Assembly: GCA_035267785.1 (NCBI GenBank)
Contig: DATFLL010000018.1
Coordinates: forward strand, 1-9,076
Reading direction: 5' to 3'
Source of the DNA: DATFLL01 sp035267785
GTDB taxonomy: Bacteria; Pseudomonadota; Gammaproteobacteria; DATFLL01
DNA: 9,076 nt
Shown here: in pieces, positions 1-5,901 of the stretch
Numbering within the stretch: position 1 is the stretch's first letter
How the letters are laid out: every line of letters starts with the position of its first letter
Position numbers and translations under genes: made by a program
Notes under the pieces: generated by a model
The model's database searches: none
Told to the model about the DNA's origin: nothing
What the model saw: only the letters and a program-made list of their open reading frames with translations

Positions 1-77
1 CCCCCGGCGCCGGTGAACCCCATGCCGGCGCGGATCGACACAGCTATTGAGGGTGCGGCTGCAATATCCTGGCTGTC

Positions 78-105
78 CCCGGACCCGATGCCGGCACGGT
101 CCGGG
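78..105. other. Inverted repeat upstream of the small secreted-protein gene
   Basis: An 8-bp perfect inverted repeat (CCCGGACC at 78-85, GGTCCGGG at 98-105) encloses a 12-base loop that itself contains the palindrome TGCCGGCA (89-96). It ends 45 bases before the start codon of the gene at 151. No T-run follows, so it is not a classical intrinsic terminator. It could be an operator, a leader hairpin or chance in GC-rich DNA. I found no convincing -35/-10 pair in bases 1-150. Confidence 0.25.
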
Positions 106-150
106 TCAATGTCCGGAGCAGACCGTGTTGAGAACCGGAGAGGAGGCACT

Positions 151-489
151 ATGAGTGCACAATCGAGTGGTAATGACGGTTGGCGCCGGGGTCGCGCTGC
201 GGCGTGGGCGCTGGCCGGGGCGTTGATGTCGCTGCCGGCCCTGGCCGCAAGCCCGCGGCTGGATAACGCCAACGCGCATCTGGTCAAGGCGGCGGCCCTG
301 CTCAAGGCGGCCGGATACACGGGCGAGCAGCGCGCAGTCACCCGGCACCGGGAAGAGGCTATCCGACTCATCGAGCGGGCCGAGCGCGAGATCGCGCGTG
401 CCAAACAGGCGGCGGATGCACCGCAGGGTCAGACCGGTGTTCAGCCGGCGCCGCGGCTCAATCCGGGGCTCGCACCGCGGATGCGTTGA
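151..489 (+). CDS. Small secreted helical protein, function unknown
   Basis: This is a 112-residue protein I do not recognise. The ATG at 151 is chosen because GAGAGGAGG lies just upstream and because a typical signal peptide follows: positive residues W11-R15, a hydrophobic stretch at about 16-32 and a likely cleavage after LAA near residue 33. The mature part (about 37-88) is predicted to form two amphipathic helices, one with the pattern NAHLVKAAALLKAAG and one with H66, REEAIRLIERAEREIARAK. The tail (89-112) is rich in proline and glutamine and probably disordered. The helix pair loosely recalls small periplasmic proteins in which A-x-x-L repeats and a conserved histidine precede an AI-x-x-I helix, but I cannot assign a family. 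The reading frame is open upstream to base 1, yet an upstream start would bury the signal peptide. It converges on the porin gene. Confidence 0.7.
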   Translation: MSAQSSGNDGWRRGRAAAWALAGALMSLPALAASPRLDNANAHLVKAAALLKAAGYTGEQRAVTRHREEAIRLIERAEREIARAKQAADAPQGQTGVQPAPRLNPGLAPRMR

Positions 490-496
490 GGCGTTT

Positions 497-522
497 GCGC
501 GGGCGCCATTTAATGCCTGCGC
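497..522. terminator. Weak stem-loop between convergent genes
   Basis: GCGCGGGC (497-504) can pair with GCCTGCGC (515-522), giving eight pairs with one G-T wobble and a 10-base AT-rich loop. It lies in the 41-base gap between the stop of the small secreted protein and the stop of the porin gene, where a bidirectional terminator would be expected. There is no T-tract on either side, so the call is tentative. Confidence 0.25.
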
Positions 523-530
523 CATGCCGC

Positions 531-1757
531 TCAATAGAATTCCAGGTGAAGGCGCATCAGCGCGACGACGGCGTTGTTGATGTCGCGGCGGCCGCTGGGA
601 TGGCGGATGTACTGCAGATCCGGCTGCAGGGTCACGAAGCGGTGCAGGTTGATTAGATAGCTGAGCTCGTAGCTGGTCTCGCCCGGGGCATCGGCGCCCC
701 GGATCTCGGCATGTGCGATACCGGCGGTGAAGATATCGTGCCGCCGCCCGGGCACCGGCATTTGCAGACCCAGGCCGATATAATGCGGCACGGTGGTGGC
801 CGGGTCGGGTGCGTGGCCGAGCTGCATGAATACCCGGGGAGCGTCGGGGCCGTGTCCCAGCGAGCCCTCCACGGCGCCATAGGCCCCCCAGTCGCGATCC
901 GGTAAACCGCGCAGCGCCGGGTCGGACTGGCGGTAGCGCCACAGGCCCAGCTTGAAATGCGCGGCTCTGTCCTGCGGCCCGGTTCGATAGCGCAACTCGC
1001 CAATGGTCAACGCACCGTCTCTGAAACCGCGGCTGCGCTCAGCGGGATTGGGCTGAAATATGCCCAGCTGCAATTTCCAATGACGCCCGAGCGCGGCACC
1101 TTCGAGACCGAGGCCGGGCTCCGGGTAGGTCGAGATTGGTACATTGGCGGACAGAGTCGGGTCCAGCCCGAACGAGGCGTTCAGCAGCAGCGAAGCGGCG
1201 TCGGTCGCTGCGAAACTCTGGTTGAGGTCGATGATTCCACCCCGCACGCTCAAGCGCGGACCGCGCCGACCGACGCGGTATCGCTGACGGTACCAGAGCT
1301 GGTATACGCGCGTGCTCGAGGCCGCGTCGAGATTGTCGGCTATCTGCAGGTCGCCGATGTTGTTCGCGCTGGCCTCGCCGCTGGCGATGCGCAGTGCGGA
1401 CGCAGCGAAACGACCCCCCTTCCAGGCCCCGAGTGCACCGGTGTCGATCGCGACGGCGGCATGGACCACGCTGTTCGTGACGGTCCCGCGCTGCAGGCCG
1501 CCCGCGAGGTTGGAGACGAGATCGGTATCGATGTGCAGACCCCATTGGAAGGCGTGGGGTTCGTCGCTGAGCAGCGCCCGACGTGCCGGCATGGCGGTTT
1601 CGCCGGCGTTCGATGCTGAAGTGCTGCCATCGTGTCCGGACTGCGGTGTGCTGCCGTGGCCCAGCGCCGCGGGGATCAGGCCGACCTGACAGCAGGCGAG
1701 TGCGGCGCAGCCGAGATACCGAGTCAGACGGCGGGCTGGGCGCGGGACATTGGGCAA
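531..1757 (-). CDS. OprB-family carbohydrate-selective outer-membrane porin
   Basis: This 408-residue protein is an outer-membrane beta-barrel of the OprB type, a family that lets sugars and other small solutes diffuse into the periplasm. Residues 1-33 form a signal peptide (R9-R13, then a hydrophobic stretch ending AALG). A short His/Ser-rich linker follows (34-60). Family-like features include IIDLNQSFAATDAASLLLNASFG (175-197, split here by reading as GIIDLNQSF then a small-residue run), a P-G-L-G-L-E segment at 214-219, and the closing block YELSYLINLHRFVTLQPDLQ (363-382) followed by NAVVALMRLHLEFY. The terminal aromatic Tyr after Phe is the usual signal for barrel assembly. The start is TTG: the GGAG on the minus strand sits six bases upstream and no in-frame ATG fits. 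The substrate cannot be read from the sequence. The protein is somewhat shorter than classical OprB. It has its own promoter and is probably transcribed alone. Confidence 0.85.
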   Translation of the reverse strand: MPNVPRPARRLTRYLGCAALACCQVGLIPAALGHGSTPQSGHDGSTSASNAGETAMPARRALLSDEPHAFQWGLHIDTDLVSNLAGGLQRGTVTNSVVHAAVAIDTGALGAWKGGRFAASALRIASGEASANNIGDLQIADNLDAASSTRVYQLWYRQRYRVGRRGPRLSVRGGIIDLNQSFAATDAASLLLNASFGLDPTLSANVPISTYPEPGLGLEGAALGRHWKLQLGIFQPNPAERSRGFRDGALTIGELRYRTGPQDRAAHFKLGLWRYRQSDPALRGLPDRDWGAYGAVEGSLGHGPDAPRVFMQLGHAPDPATTVPHYIGLGLQMPVPGRRHDIFTAGIAHAEIRGADAPGETSYELSYLINLHRFVTLQPDLQYIRHPSGRRDINNAVVALMRLHLEFY

Positions 1758-1795
1758 GGGGGGCTCCGATTCGCGAGCGGCTGAGCGTGGGCGAA

Positions 1796-1826
1796 ATTAT
1801 AGCGCGGCGACGCTGGGCTCATCCAA
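1796..1826 (-). promoter_or_regulatory. Predicted sigma-70 promoter of the porin gene
   Basis: Read on the minus strand there is a perfect TATAAT -10 box (plus-strand 1796-1801). A weak -35 candidate, TTGGAT (1821-1826), lies 19 bases upstream, longer than the ideal 17. Transcription would begin near 1789, giving a leader of about 32 bases before the TTG start. The leader includes a GGAG ribosome-binding site. The exact -10 in GC-rich surroundings makes this the best promoter in the window. Confidence 0.6.
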
Positions 1827-1841
1827 AGCGGCGGCGTCGGG

Positions 1842-1868
1842 GACCGTTTTGCGGTCGGTGTCGGACCG
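1842..1868. other. Alternating GACCG/CGGTC half-sites
   Basis: Three five-base units alternate: GACCG (1842-1846), CGGTC (1852-1856) and GACCG (1864-1868). Either neighbouring pair can form a 5-bp stem with a 5- or 7-base loop. The cluster lies between the stop of the zinc-ribbon gene and the porin promoter, roughly 50-80 bases upstream of the inferred porin transcription start. It could be a regulator-binding site for the porin or a weak 3' hairpin for the upstream gene. Such short units may also be chance. Confidence 0.2.
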
Positions 1869-1872
1869 AAGT

Positions 1873-2097
1873 CTAAGCCTCGAGGGGCCGGGCGCGGGCG
1901 AGCATTGCGTTCCAGGCCGAGACCGCCTCGGCGACGGCGGTGTCTCGGTCGCGACCGTCGGCGGCCACGCGCGGGCCGATCTGGCCGCAGATGGGACAGG
2001 TGACCCAGTAGAACGTCTCGGTGCGGCCGTCGGCGAGGGTTTCGGTCTGTTCACGCACCTCGGCATCCGCACCGCACAGGCATTTCCTCGTTTCCAT
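1873..2097 (-). CDS. Small Lar-like zinc-ribbon protein
   Basis: This is a 74-residue protein with two cysteine pairs: C6-L-C8-G near the N-terminus and C34-P-I-C37-G in the middle. A GP follows (41-42), then an E-A-V-S-A-W-N block at 57-63. The order Cys pair, W-V-T-C-P-I-C-G, GP, AxxAWN matches the Lar restriction-alleviation family, whose phage members modulate host type I restriction. Many chromosomal members have no known role. The first pair is C-x-C where the family normally has C-x-x-C (CPFCG), so zinc binding may differ. The ATG at 2097 is preferred because GGGAG lies about eight bases upstream. An ATG at 2103 and a TTG at 2148 are alternatives. It lies 108 bases downstream of the exporter gene on the same strand and may be co-transcribed. 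I see no prophage genes nearby, so an anti-restriction role is only a guess. Confidence 0.65.
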   Translation of the reverse strand: METRKCLCGADAEVREQTETLADGRTETFYWVTCPICGQIGPRVAADGRDRDTAVAEAVSAWNAMLARARPLEA

Positions 2098-2205
2098 CGG
2101 CATGGCTCCCGGCTGAGGCTCGGCGTATCGATCGGAGTGTGCTTCCAATCTACCACGACTTGTTCCCCTGGCAACAGCAGGGTTTTCTGCCCCGCGGCGC
2201 TACGC

Positions 2206-3549
2206 TCAGCGATCCTTGAGGGGCTCGCCTCCGGTCCCCTGGGCCGGGACGCCCGGGGCCATTTGCTGCGCGATTACCAGTTTGCGCGCCTCGCCGCGAA
2301 TGGCTGGCAGGAAGGTGCGAAACAGCAGGCCCGCCAGGATGCAGCATACGCCGCCGATGGCCACCGTCATCGGCGCCCCGATGTGGTGCGCGATCGTGCC
2401 GGCGAGCAGTGCGCCGAGCGGCCCCATCCCCATGAACATCATCGAATACAGCGACATCACCCGGCCGCGGAAGTCGTCCGGCACCATCATCTGCAGCAGC
2501 GTGTTACTGGAAGCCATCTGTACCATGACCGAAAAGCCGACCGGCACCAGCAGCAGCGCGGACAGCCAGACGCTGCGCGAGAACGAAAACAGGATCAATG
2601 CCGAGCCGAAGCTCAGCACGGCATAGCCGATGAGGCTGCTCAATCCGCGCAGCGAGCGCCGGGCGGCCAGGGTCAGCGCCCCGAGCAGGGCGCCAACGCC
2701 GGTACAGGCCATCAACACGCCCAAGGTCTCGGCCCCGCCGTGCAGCACGCGGTCGGCGAAGATCGGCATCAACACGACATAGGGCATGCCGGTCAGACTG
2801 CCGATCCGCAGCCTGCTCATGCTGCAGATCGGCAGGTTGCGCCGGGCAAAACCCAGTCCCTCGCGAATGTGCGAGGGCATGGGCGTGCGGTGCCCGGTGA
2901 TGACGCGGGGCGTGATGCGCATCAACAGCAGGCTGACAATGACACCGAGAAAGCTGACGCTGTTGACCAGGAAGCACCAACCCTCGCCGACCGCGGCCAC
3001 CATGAGCCCGGCGATCGACGGCCCGACGATCCGGGCGGCGTTGAACATCGAGGAGTTCAGGGCGATGGCATTGGCCAGGTCCTTGCGTCCGACCATTTCC
3101 ACAATGAAGGACTGGCGGGCCGGTATGTCGAAGGCGTTCACCAGGCCGAGCATCGTGGCCAGCAGGAAGATCTCCCACACCCGAATGTGCCCGGCCAGGG
3201 TCAACAGTGCCAGCGCGAGGGCCACGACCATGGCGGTGATCTGCGTGAGGATCAGCAGGCGGTGACGGTTGTGGCGGTCGGCGACGGCCCCGGCCAGCGG
3301 GGCGAGCAGGAAAACGGGGAATTGCCCGCAAAAGCTCACCAGACCGAGCAAAATGGTCGAGTCGGTCAGGCGGTAGACGAGCCACGCCTGCGCCACGGTT
3401 TGCATCCACGTGCCGATCAGCGAGGTCAGCTGACCGAAAAAGAACAGGCGATAGTTGCGGTGCCTGAACGCGCGCATCAGGGCCTGCAGGCGCGTGATGG
3501 GCTCTTCGGGGTCGTGGGATGGCTGGGGCGTGGGTGAAGCGCTGTTCAT
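2206..3549 (-). CDS. MFS exporter, DHA3/EntS-like family
   Basis: This 447-residue inner-membrane protein belongs to the major facilitator superfamily and should be a proton-driven exporter of a small molecule. The N-terminal signature RNYRLFFFGQ followed by a Gly-Thr-Trp-Met-Gln segment (31-50), the motif-A loop G87-AVADRHNRHR, and DIPARQSFIV...ALNSSMFNAARIVGP (141-177) are typical of the branch that includes the enterobactin exporter EntS. About twelve hydrophobic segments fit, with the central loop at about 211-240. The presumed seventh segment is odd: residues 241-252 read ICSMSRLRIGSL, placing two arginines (R245, R247) where relatives are usually hydrophobic. ATG 3549 is preferred over a TTG at 3558, though neither has a good ribosome-binding site. 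The substrate is unknown; EntS-like proteins export siderophores or drugs, but no siderophore genes are present here. An operator-like palindrome lies just upstream. Confidence 0.9.
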   Translation of the reverse strand: MNSASPTPQPSHDPEEPITRLQALMRAFRHRNYRLFFFGQLTSLIGTWMQTVAQAWLVYRLTDSTILLGLVSFCGQFPVFLLAPLAGAVADRHNRHRLLILTQITAMVVALALALLTLAGHIRVWEIFLLATMLGLVNAFDIPARQSFIVEMVGRKDLANAIALNSSMFNAARIVGPSIAGLMVAAVGEGWCFLVNSVSFLGVIVSLLLMRITPRVITGHRTPMPSHIREGLGFARRNLPICSMSRLRIGSLTGMPYVVLMPIFADRVLHGGAETLGVLMACTGVGALLGALTLAARRSLRGLSSLIGYAVLSFGSALILFSFSRSVWLSALLLVPVGFSVMVQMASSNTLLQMMVPDDFRGRVMSLYSMMFMGMGPLGALLAGTIAHHIGAPMTVAIGGVCCILAGLLFRTFLPAIRGEARKLVIAQQMAPGVPAQGTGGEPLKDR

Positions 3550-3563
3550 GACTGTCAACGCCG

Positions 3564-3607
3564 ATTGTAACGCCGGGCCGGGTTATGCGACAGCACACCG
3601 TGTCGCA
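3564..3607 (-). promoter_or_regulatory. Predicted promoter and operator-like palindrome of the exporter gene
   Basis: A perfect 7-bp inverted repeat, TGCGACA (3586-3592) and TGTCGCA (3601-3607) with an 8-base centre, lies in the 109-base gap before the exporter. On the minus strand, TACAAT (plus 3564-3569) is a good -10 candidate. The -35 position then falls on the edge of the palindrome and has poor consensus (CTGTCG at 18-base spacing). A 22-base palindrome covering the -35 is a usual arrangement for TetR- or MarR-type control, or for an activator. The inferred transcription start would be only about eight bases before the ATG, giving a very short leader, which fits the lack of a ribosome-binding site. 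A further TGCGAC copy starts at 3613. Confidence 0.4.
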
Positions 3608-3658
3608 ACATCTGCGACCCGTCGTGACGTGCGGGGGGGCGGCTTGTCCGTTTGACCG

Positions 3659-5164
3659 TTACTCGGCGGGCGAGCCGACGATATCCATGCGAAGCTGTGC
3701 CGCAGGCAGTCCGGCCTCGAGTAGACGCCGGCAGCTGGCATCCACCAGGGCCTGGGGTCCGGCAATGTAGACGTCGAGTTCGTTCAGGTCGGTATGTTCG
3801 GCGGCGATTCGGTCCAGGTGGTCGTCAACGGTCCGCTGCCGGGTGACGCCGTCGCGGGCGGGCAGTTCCAGGCGGCTGTATTGCAAGTTCTCTATGGCGT
3901 CCGACCATGAGCGGCAGAGATTGTTCAAGTAATGCCCGTCGGGCGGGGCGGCGGCCCAATACAGGTCAACGCGCTCGGCAGTGTCGGCCGACATGGCGTG
4001 CTCGACCAGACTCTTGATCGGCGCAAAGCCCGCATCCCAGGCGATGAAGAGCAGCGAGCGGGGCGAGTCCTCCTCCAGGACAAAGCTGCCAATCGGCCCG
4101 GTGAGTGTGACGGGCTCGTTGGCGCGCAGGCGATTGAAGGCGTAGTCGCAGAACGGATCGCCCGGCCGGCGGGGGATATGAAATTGCAGGTTCATGTCGT
4201 CGCAAGGGCAGCTCGCGATGGGCAGACGCGCCTTGAGCGCATCGTCGAGCGCGATCGTGGCGTGTTGGCCGGCGAGAAAACGCAGTCGCTGACTGCGCGG
4301 CGTGCGCACATGCAGCAGCAGGACGTCCGGACCGAGTGCCTCGAGTTTGCGTGTCCGCGCCGCGATGGTCTGCAGCGGCATGTCCGCCGCACCTGCGGCC
4401 TCGTCAGTCTCGACCACCAGGTCCGTCACGGCGGTGTGGCAGCACAGCAGGGTATAGCCCCGCGCCTTTTCCGCCTCCGTGAAGACGTAGTCGTGGTGGC
4501 GGACCTTTTGCACCTCGCCGCTCAACACGCGTGCCTTGCACTGGCCGCAGGCGCCGTTGCTGCAGCCGTAGGGCAGGGCGAGACCGGCGCGCAGTCCGGC
4601 GTCGAGCAGTGTGTCGCTGCCTTCCACGAAATAATCGTGTCCGCTGGGTTGAACGTCTACATGGGCGGCCATGATGCGCAAGAAGGTATCCTCCACGAAA
4701 AAGCGTTCGGCGGGTGCCCCGCCCGGGTTCTGCGTCTGCAGGGTGCGGTAAAACCAGTTTCGGAATTCGGCCAGCGCCGGATCGGTATCGGCCCGAGGGC
4801 TGTGTTCGATCTCGACTAGCTTTTGCTGGATGCTCCGGGCCAACGATCGATAGCGGTCCAATTCCGTTTCGGCCGCGGCCAGGCGTCGGCTGACCGCGGC
4901 CAGGCGCGCCGCCAGCGTCTCGTTGTCGGGCAGTACGGCAGGACGCGAGCGGGCGCGGTTGGAGGCGCGCTCGATGATGGATTCCATGCGCTCGACCATG
5001 GTGTTGTCTTCGACCTGCGCGTAGGGGAAGCAGCGCAGCAGCTCGTTGAGGTCGATCATGCCCTCGAAGGTGGATAGCTCGCCGTCGCGGACCTTGCGCT
5101 GCAGCGTGCCGCGCTTGACGCCTACCAGCCGCGCCGCCCGTGAGATGGGGATCAGCTGTGCCAT
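3659..5164 (-). CDS. HTH - coiled-coil - [2Fe-2S] ferredoxin - FNR-like fusion protein
   Basis: This is a 501-residue cytoplasmic protein with an unusual domain order. Residues 3-45 (LIPISRAARLVGVKRGTLQRK, continuing to a second short helix) resemble a MerR/excisionase-type helix-turn-helix. Residues about 82-122 form a heptad-rich coiled coil. Residues 165-255 are a plant-type [2Fe-2S] ferredoxin with C201-x4-C206-x2-C209 and a fourth ligand at C241 or C242. Residues 262-360 resemble the FAD-binding barrel, and 368-501 the NAD(P)-binding domain of CDP-6-deoxyglucoseen-reductase-like enzymes (GFAPIKSLVEHA at 379-390). The cofactor motifs are altered: ARLP (312-315) stands where R-x-Y-S is expected, WDAG (376-379) replaces GGTG, and AGP (468-470) replaces CGP. 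ATG 5164 is chosen because the HTH begins directly after it; a TTG at 5206 would add 14 residues, and neither start has a clear ribosome-binding site. It could be a redox-sensing regulator or an atypical reductase. Confidence 0.88.
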   Translation of the reverse strand: MAQLIPISRAARLVGVKRGTLQRKVRDGELSTFEGMIDLNELLRCFPYAQVEDNTMVERMESIIERASNRARSRPAVLPDNETLAARLAAVSRRLAAAETELDRYRSLARSIQQKLVEIEHSPRADTDPALAEFRNWFYRTLQTQNPGGAPAERFFVEDTFLRIMAAHVDVQPSGHDYFVEGSDTLLDAGLRAGLALPYGCSNGACGQCKARVLSGEVQKVRHHDYVFTEAEKARGYTLLCCHTAVTDLVVETDEAAGAADMPLQTIAARTRKLEALGPDVLLLHVRTPRSQRLRFLAGQHATIALDDALKARLPIASCPCDDMNLQFHIPRRPGDPFCDYAFNRLRANEPVTLTGPIGSFVLEEDSPRSLLFIAWDAGFAPIKSLVEHAMSADTAERVDLYWAAAPPDGHYLNNLCRSWSDAIENLQYSRLELPARDGVTRQRTVDDHLDRIAAEHTDLNELDVYIAGPQALVDASCRRLLEAGLPAAQLRMDIVGSPAE

Positions 5165-5478
5165 CGGCGGTGCTGCACGGGGCGATACGACGGATTGGCA
5201 GGGCAAGGTGTCACGGCGACTCCCAGCGGCGAGGGGATGCCTGAAAGTATAGCAAGCGGGCGGCTCGGCCCGGCTCGCCGGCCTGCCAAATGTCGCGAAC
5301 CACGCAAATGGGCCTTCAGATGACGCGATGACGGCCGATGATCCGGGTTAGGGAAGCGGCCGCGGGGGACACGGTGCAGTCTTTCGGCCTGAGCGGAGCC
5401 GCTGCTTCGCGGATGGGCGGCGAGCCGGCGCCCGGTCGGCACGGGCCCGCGAAGGCGTTTTCCTGGGGGGAGGGGCAT
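5165..5478. other. Divergent intergenic region, 314 bases
   Basis: This region separates the divergent redox-fusion gene (minus) and the YkgJ-type gene (plus). It holds an extended -10 promoter candidate for the minus-strand gene and, at its right end, the ribosome-binding site of the plus-strand gene. The rest is GC-rich with short near-repeats such as GATGACGCGATGACGG starting near 5317. I see no convincing plus-strand promoter and no gene. Confidence 0.5.
5246..5254 (-). promoter_or_regulatory. Extended -10 element for the redox-fusion gene
   Basis: On the minus strand the sequence reads TGCTATACT, which fits the extended -10 consensus TGnTATAAT with one mismatch. No good -35 lies 16-18 bases upstream, but extended -10 promoters can work without one. 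Transcription would start near 5239, giving a leader of about 75 bases to the ATG at 5164. Confidence 0.4.
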
Positions 5479-5856
5479 ATGACCGCGAAACCCGAGCGCA
5501 GCAGCGACGTCGACTGCGATGCGGGGCGCCGCCGGGGCTGCGGCACCTTCTGCTGTCGGTTGCTGGTTCGTCTCAAGGAACATGAACTGGAGCCGTCTCC
5601 CGATGGCACACCGGCCAAACGCTTCGTGGATAAGGACGAAGAGGGATACTGCGTACATTTCGACCGCGAATCGTGCCTGTGCTCCATCTGGGAGCGCCGG
5701 CCCCAGACCTGTCGGGAATACAGCTGCAACGAGGATTTTCTTCTGCAGGTCGCCGTCCGGGAGGGCTTTTCGAATATAGCGGACCTGGCCCGCAAGGCGG
5801 CGACGACCTACGTCCCGGTCGAGCAGTACGTTAGCATCCCTTATCGAAGGTCGTGA
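5479..5856 (+). CDS. YkgJ-family cysteine-cluster protein
   Basis: This 125-residue cytoplasmic protein has nine cysteines, most arranged as in the YkgJ family (zinc/iron-chelating CxxCxxxxC-type domain), whose members are thought to bind a metal or Fe-S cluster. Key elements are C13, C21-G-T-F-C25-C26, Y57-C58-V-H-F-D, C66-L-C68-SIWERRPQ-TC78-RE-Y-S-C83. The IWERRP-x-x-CRxxxC block is the strongest signature of the family. The spacing before the double cysteine (C-x7-C-x3-CC) is looser than the usual CxxCGxCC because of a basic insert, AGRRRG. ATG 5479 is well supported by GGAGG at 5469-5473. The frame is open upstream to 5338, but that part is not family-like. It is divergent from the redox-fusion gene and converges on the chloride-channel gene, 45 bases from its stop. 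A specific function is not known. Confidence 0.88.
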   Translation: MTAKPERSSDVDCDAGRRRGCGTFCCRLLVRLKEHELEPSPDGTPAKRFVDKDEEGYCVHFDRESCLCSIWERRPQTCREYSCNEDFLLQVAVREGFSNIADLARKAATTYVPVEQYVSIPYRRS

Positions 5857-5901
5857 CTCGTCGGGTCGGTCGGCGCAAGGTTTGCAGCGGTGCCGCCCGG
5901 T

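Noticed and set aside
47..67. TTGAGG and CAATAT as a promoter for the small secreted gene
   Set aside because: The spacing between them is only about nine bases, far from the 16-18 needed.
1..149. Possible start of a divergent minus-strand gene at the left edge
   Set aside because: A minus-strand frame is open from 149 to 1 and includes an ATG at 23, but only a few codons are visible, no ribosome-binding site is present, and the complementary plus frame is open as well. The evidence is too thin to call.
106..942. 278-codon minus-strand frame across the small secreted gene and the porin 3' end
   Set aside because: Arg/Pro-rich shadow with no ribosome-binding site. It conflicts with two better-supported genes.
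1873..2097. A prophage or plasmid island around the Lar-like gene
   Set aside because: No integrase, phage structural genes, att-like repeats or tRNA are visible in the window.
1750..3537. 595-codon open frame on the plus strand across the exporter and zinc-ribbon genes
   Set aside because: It is antisense to clear genes. Its product is rich in Gln, His, Arg and Gly without domain-like patterns, as expected of a GC-rich shadow frame.
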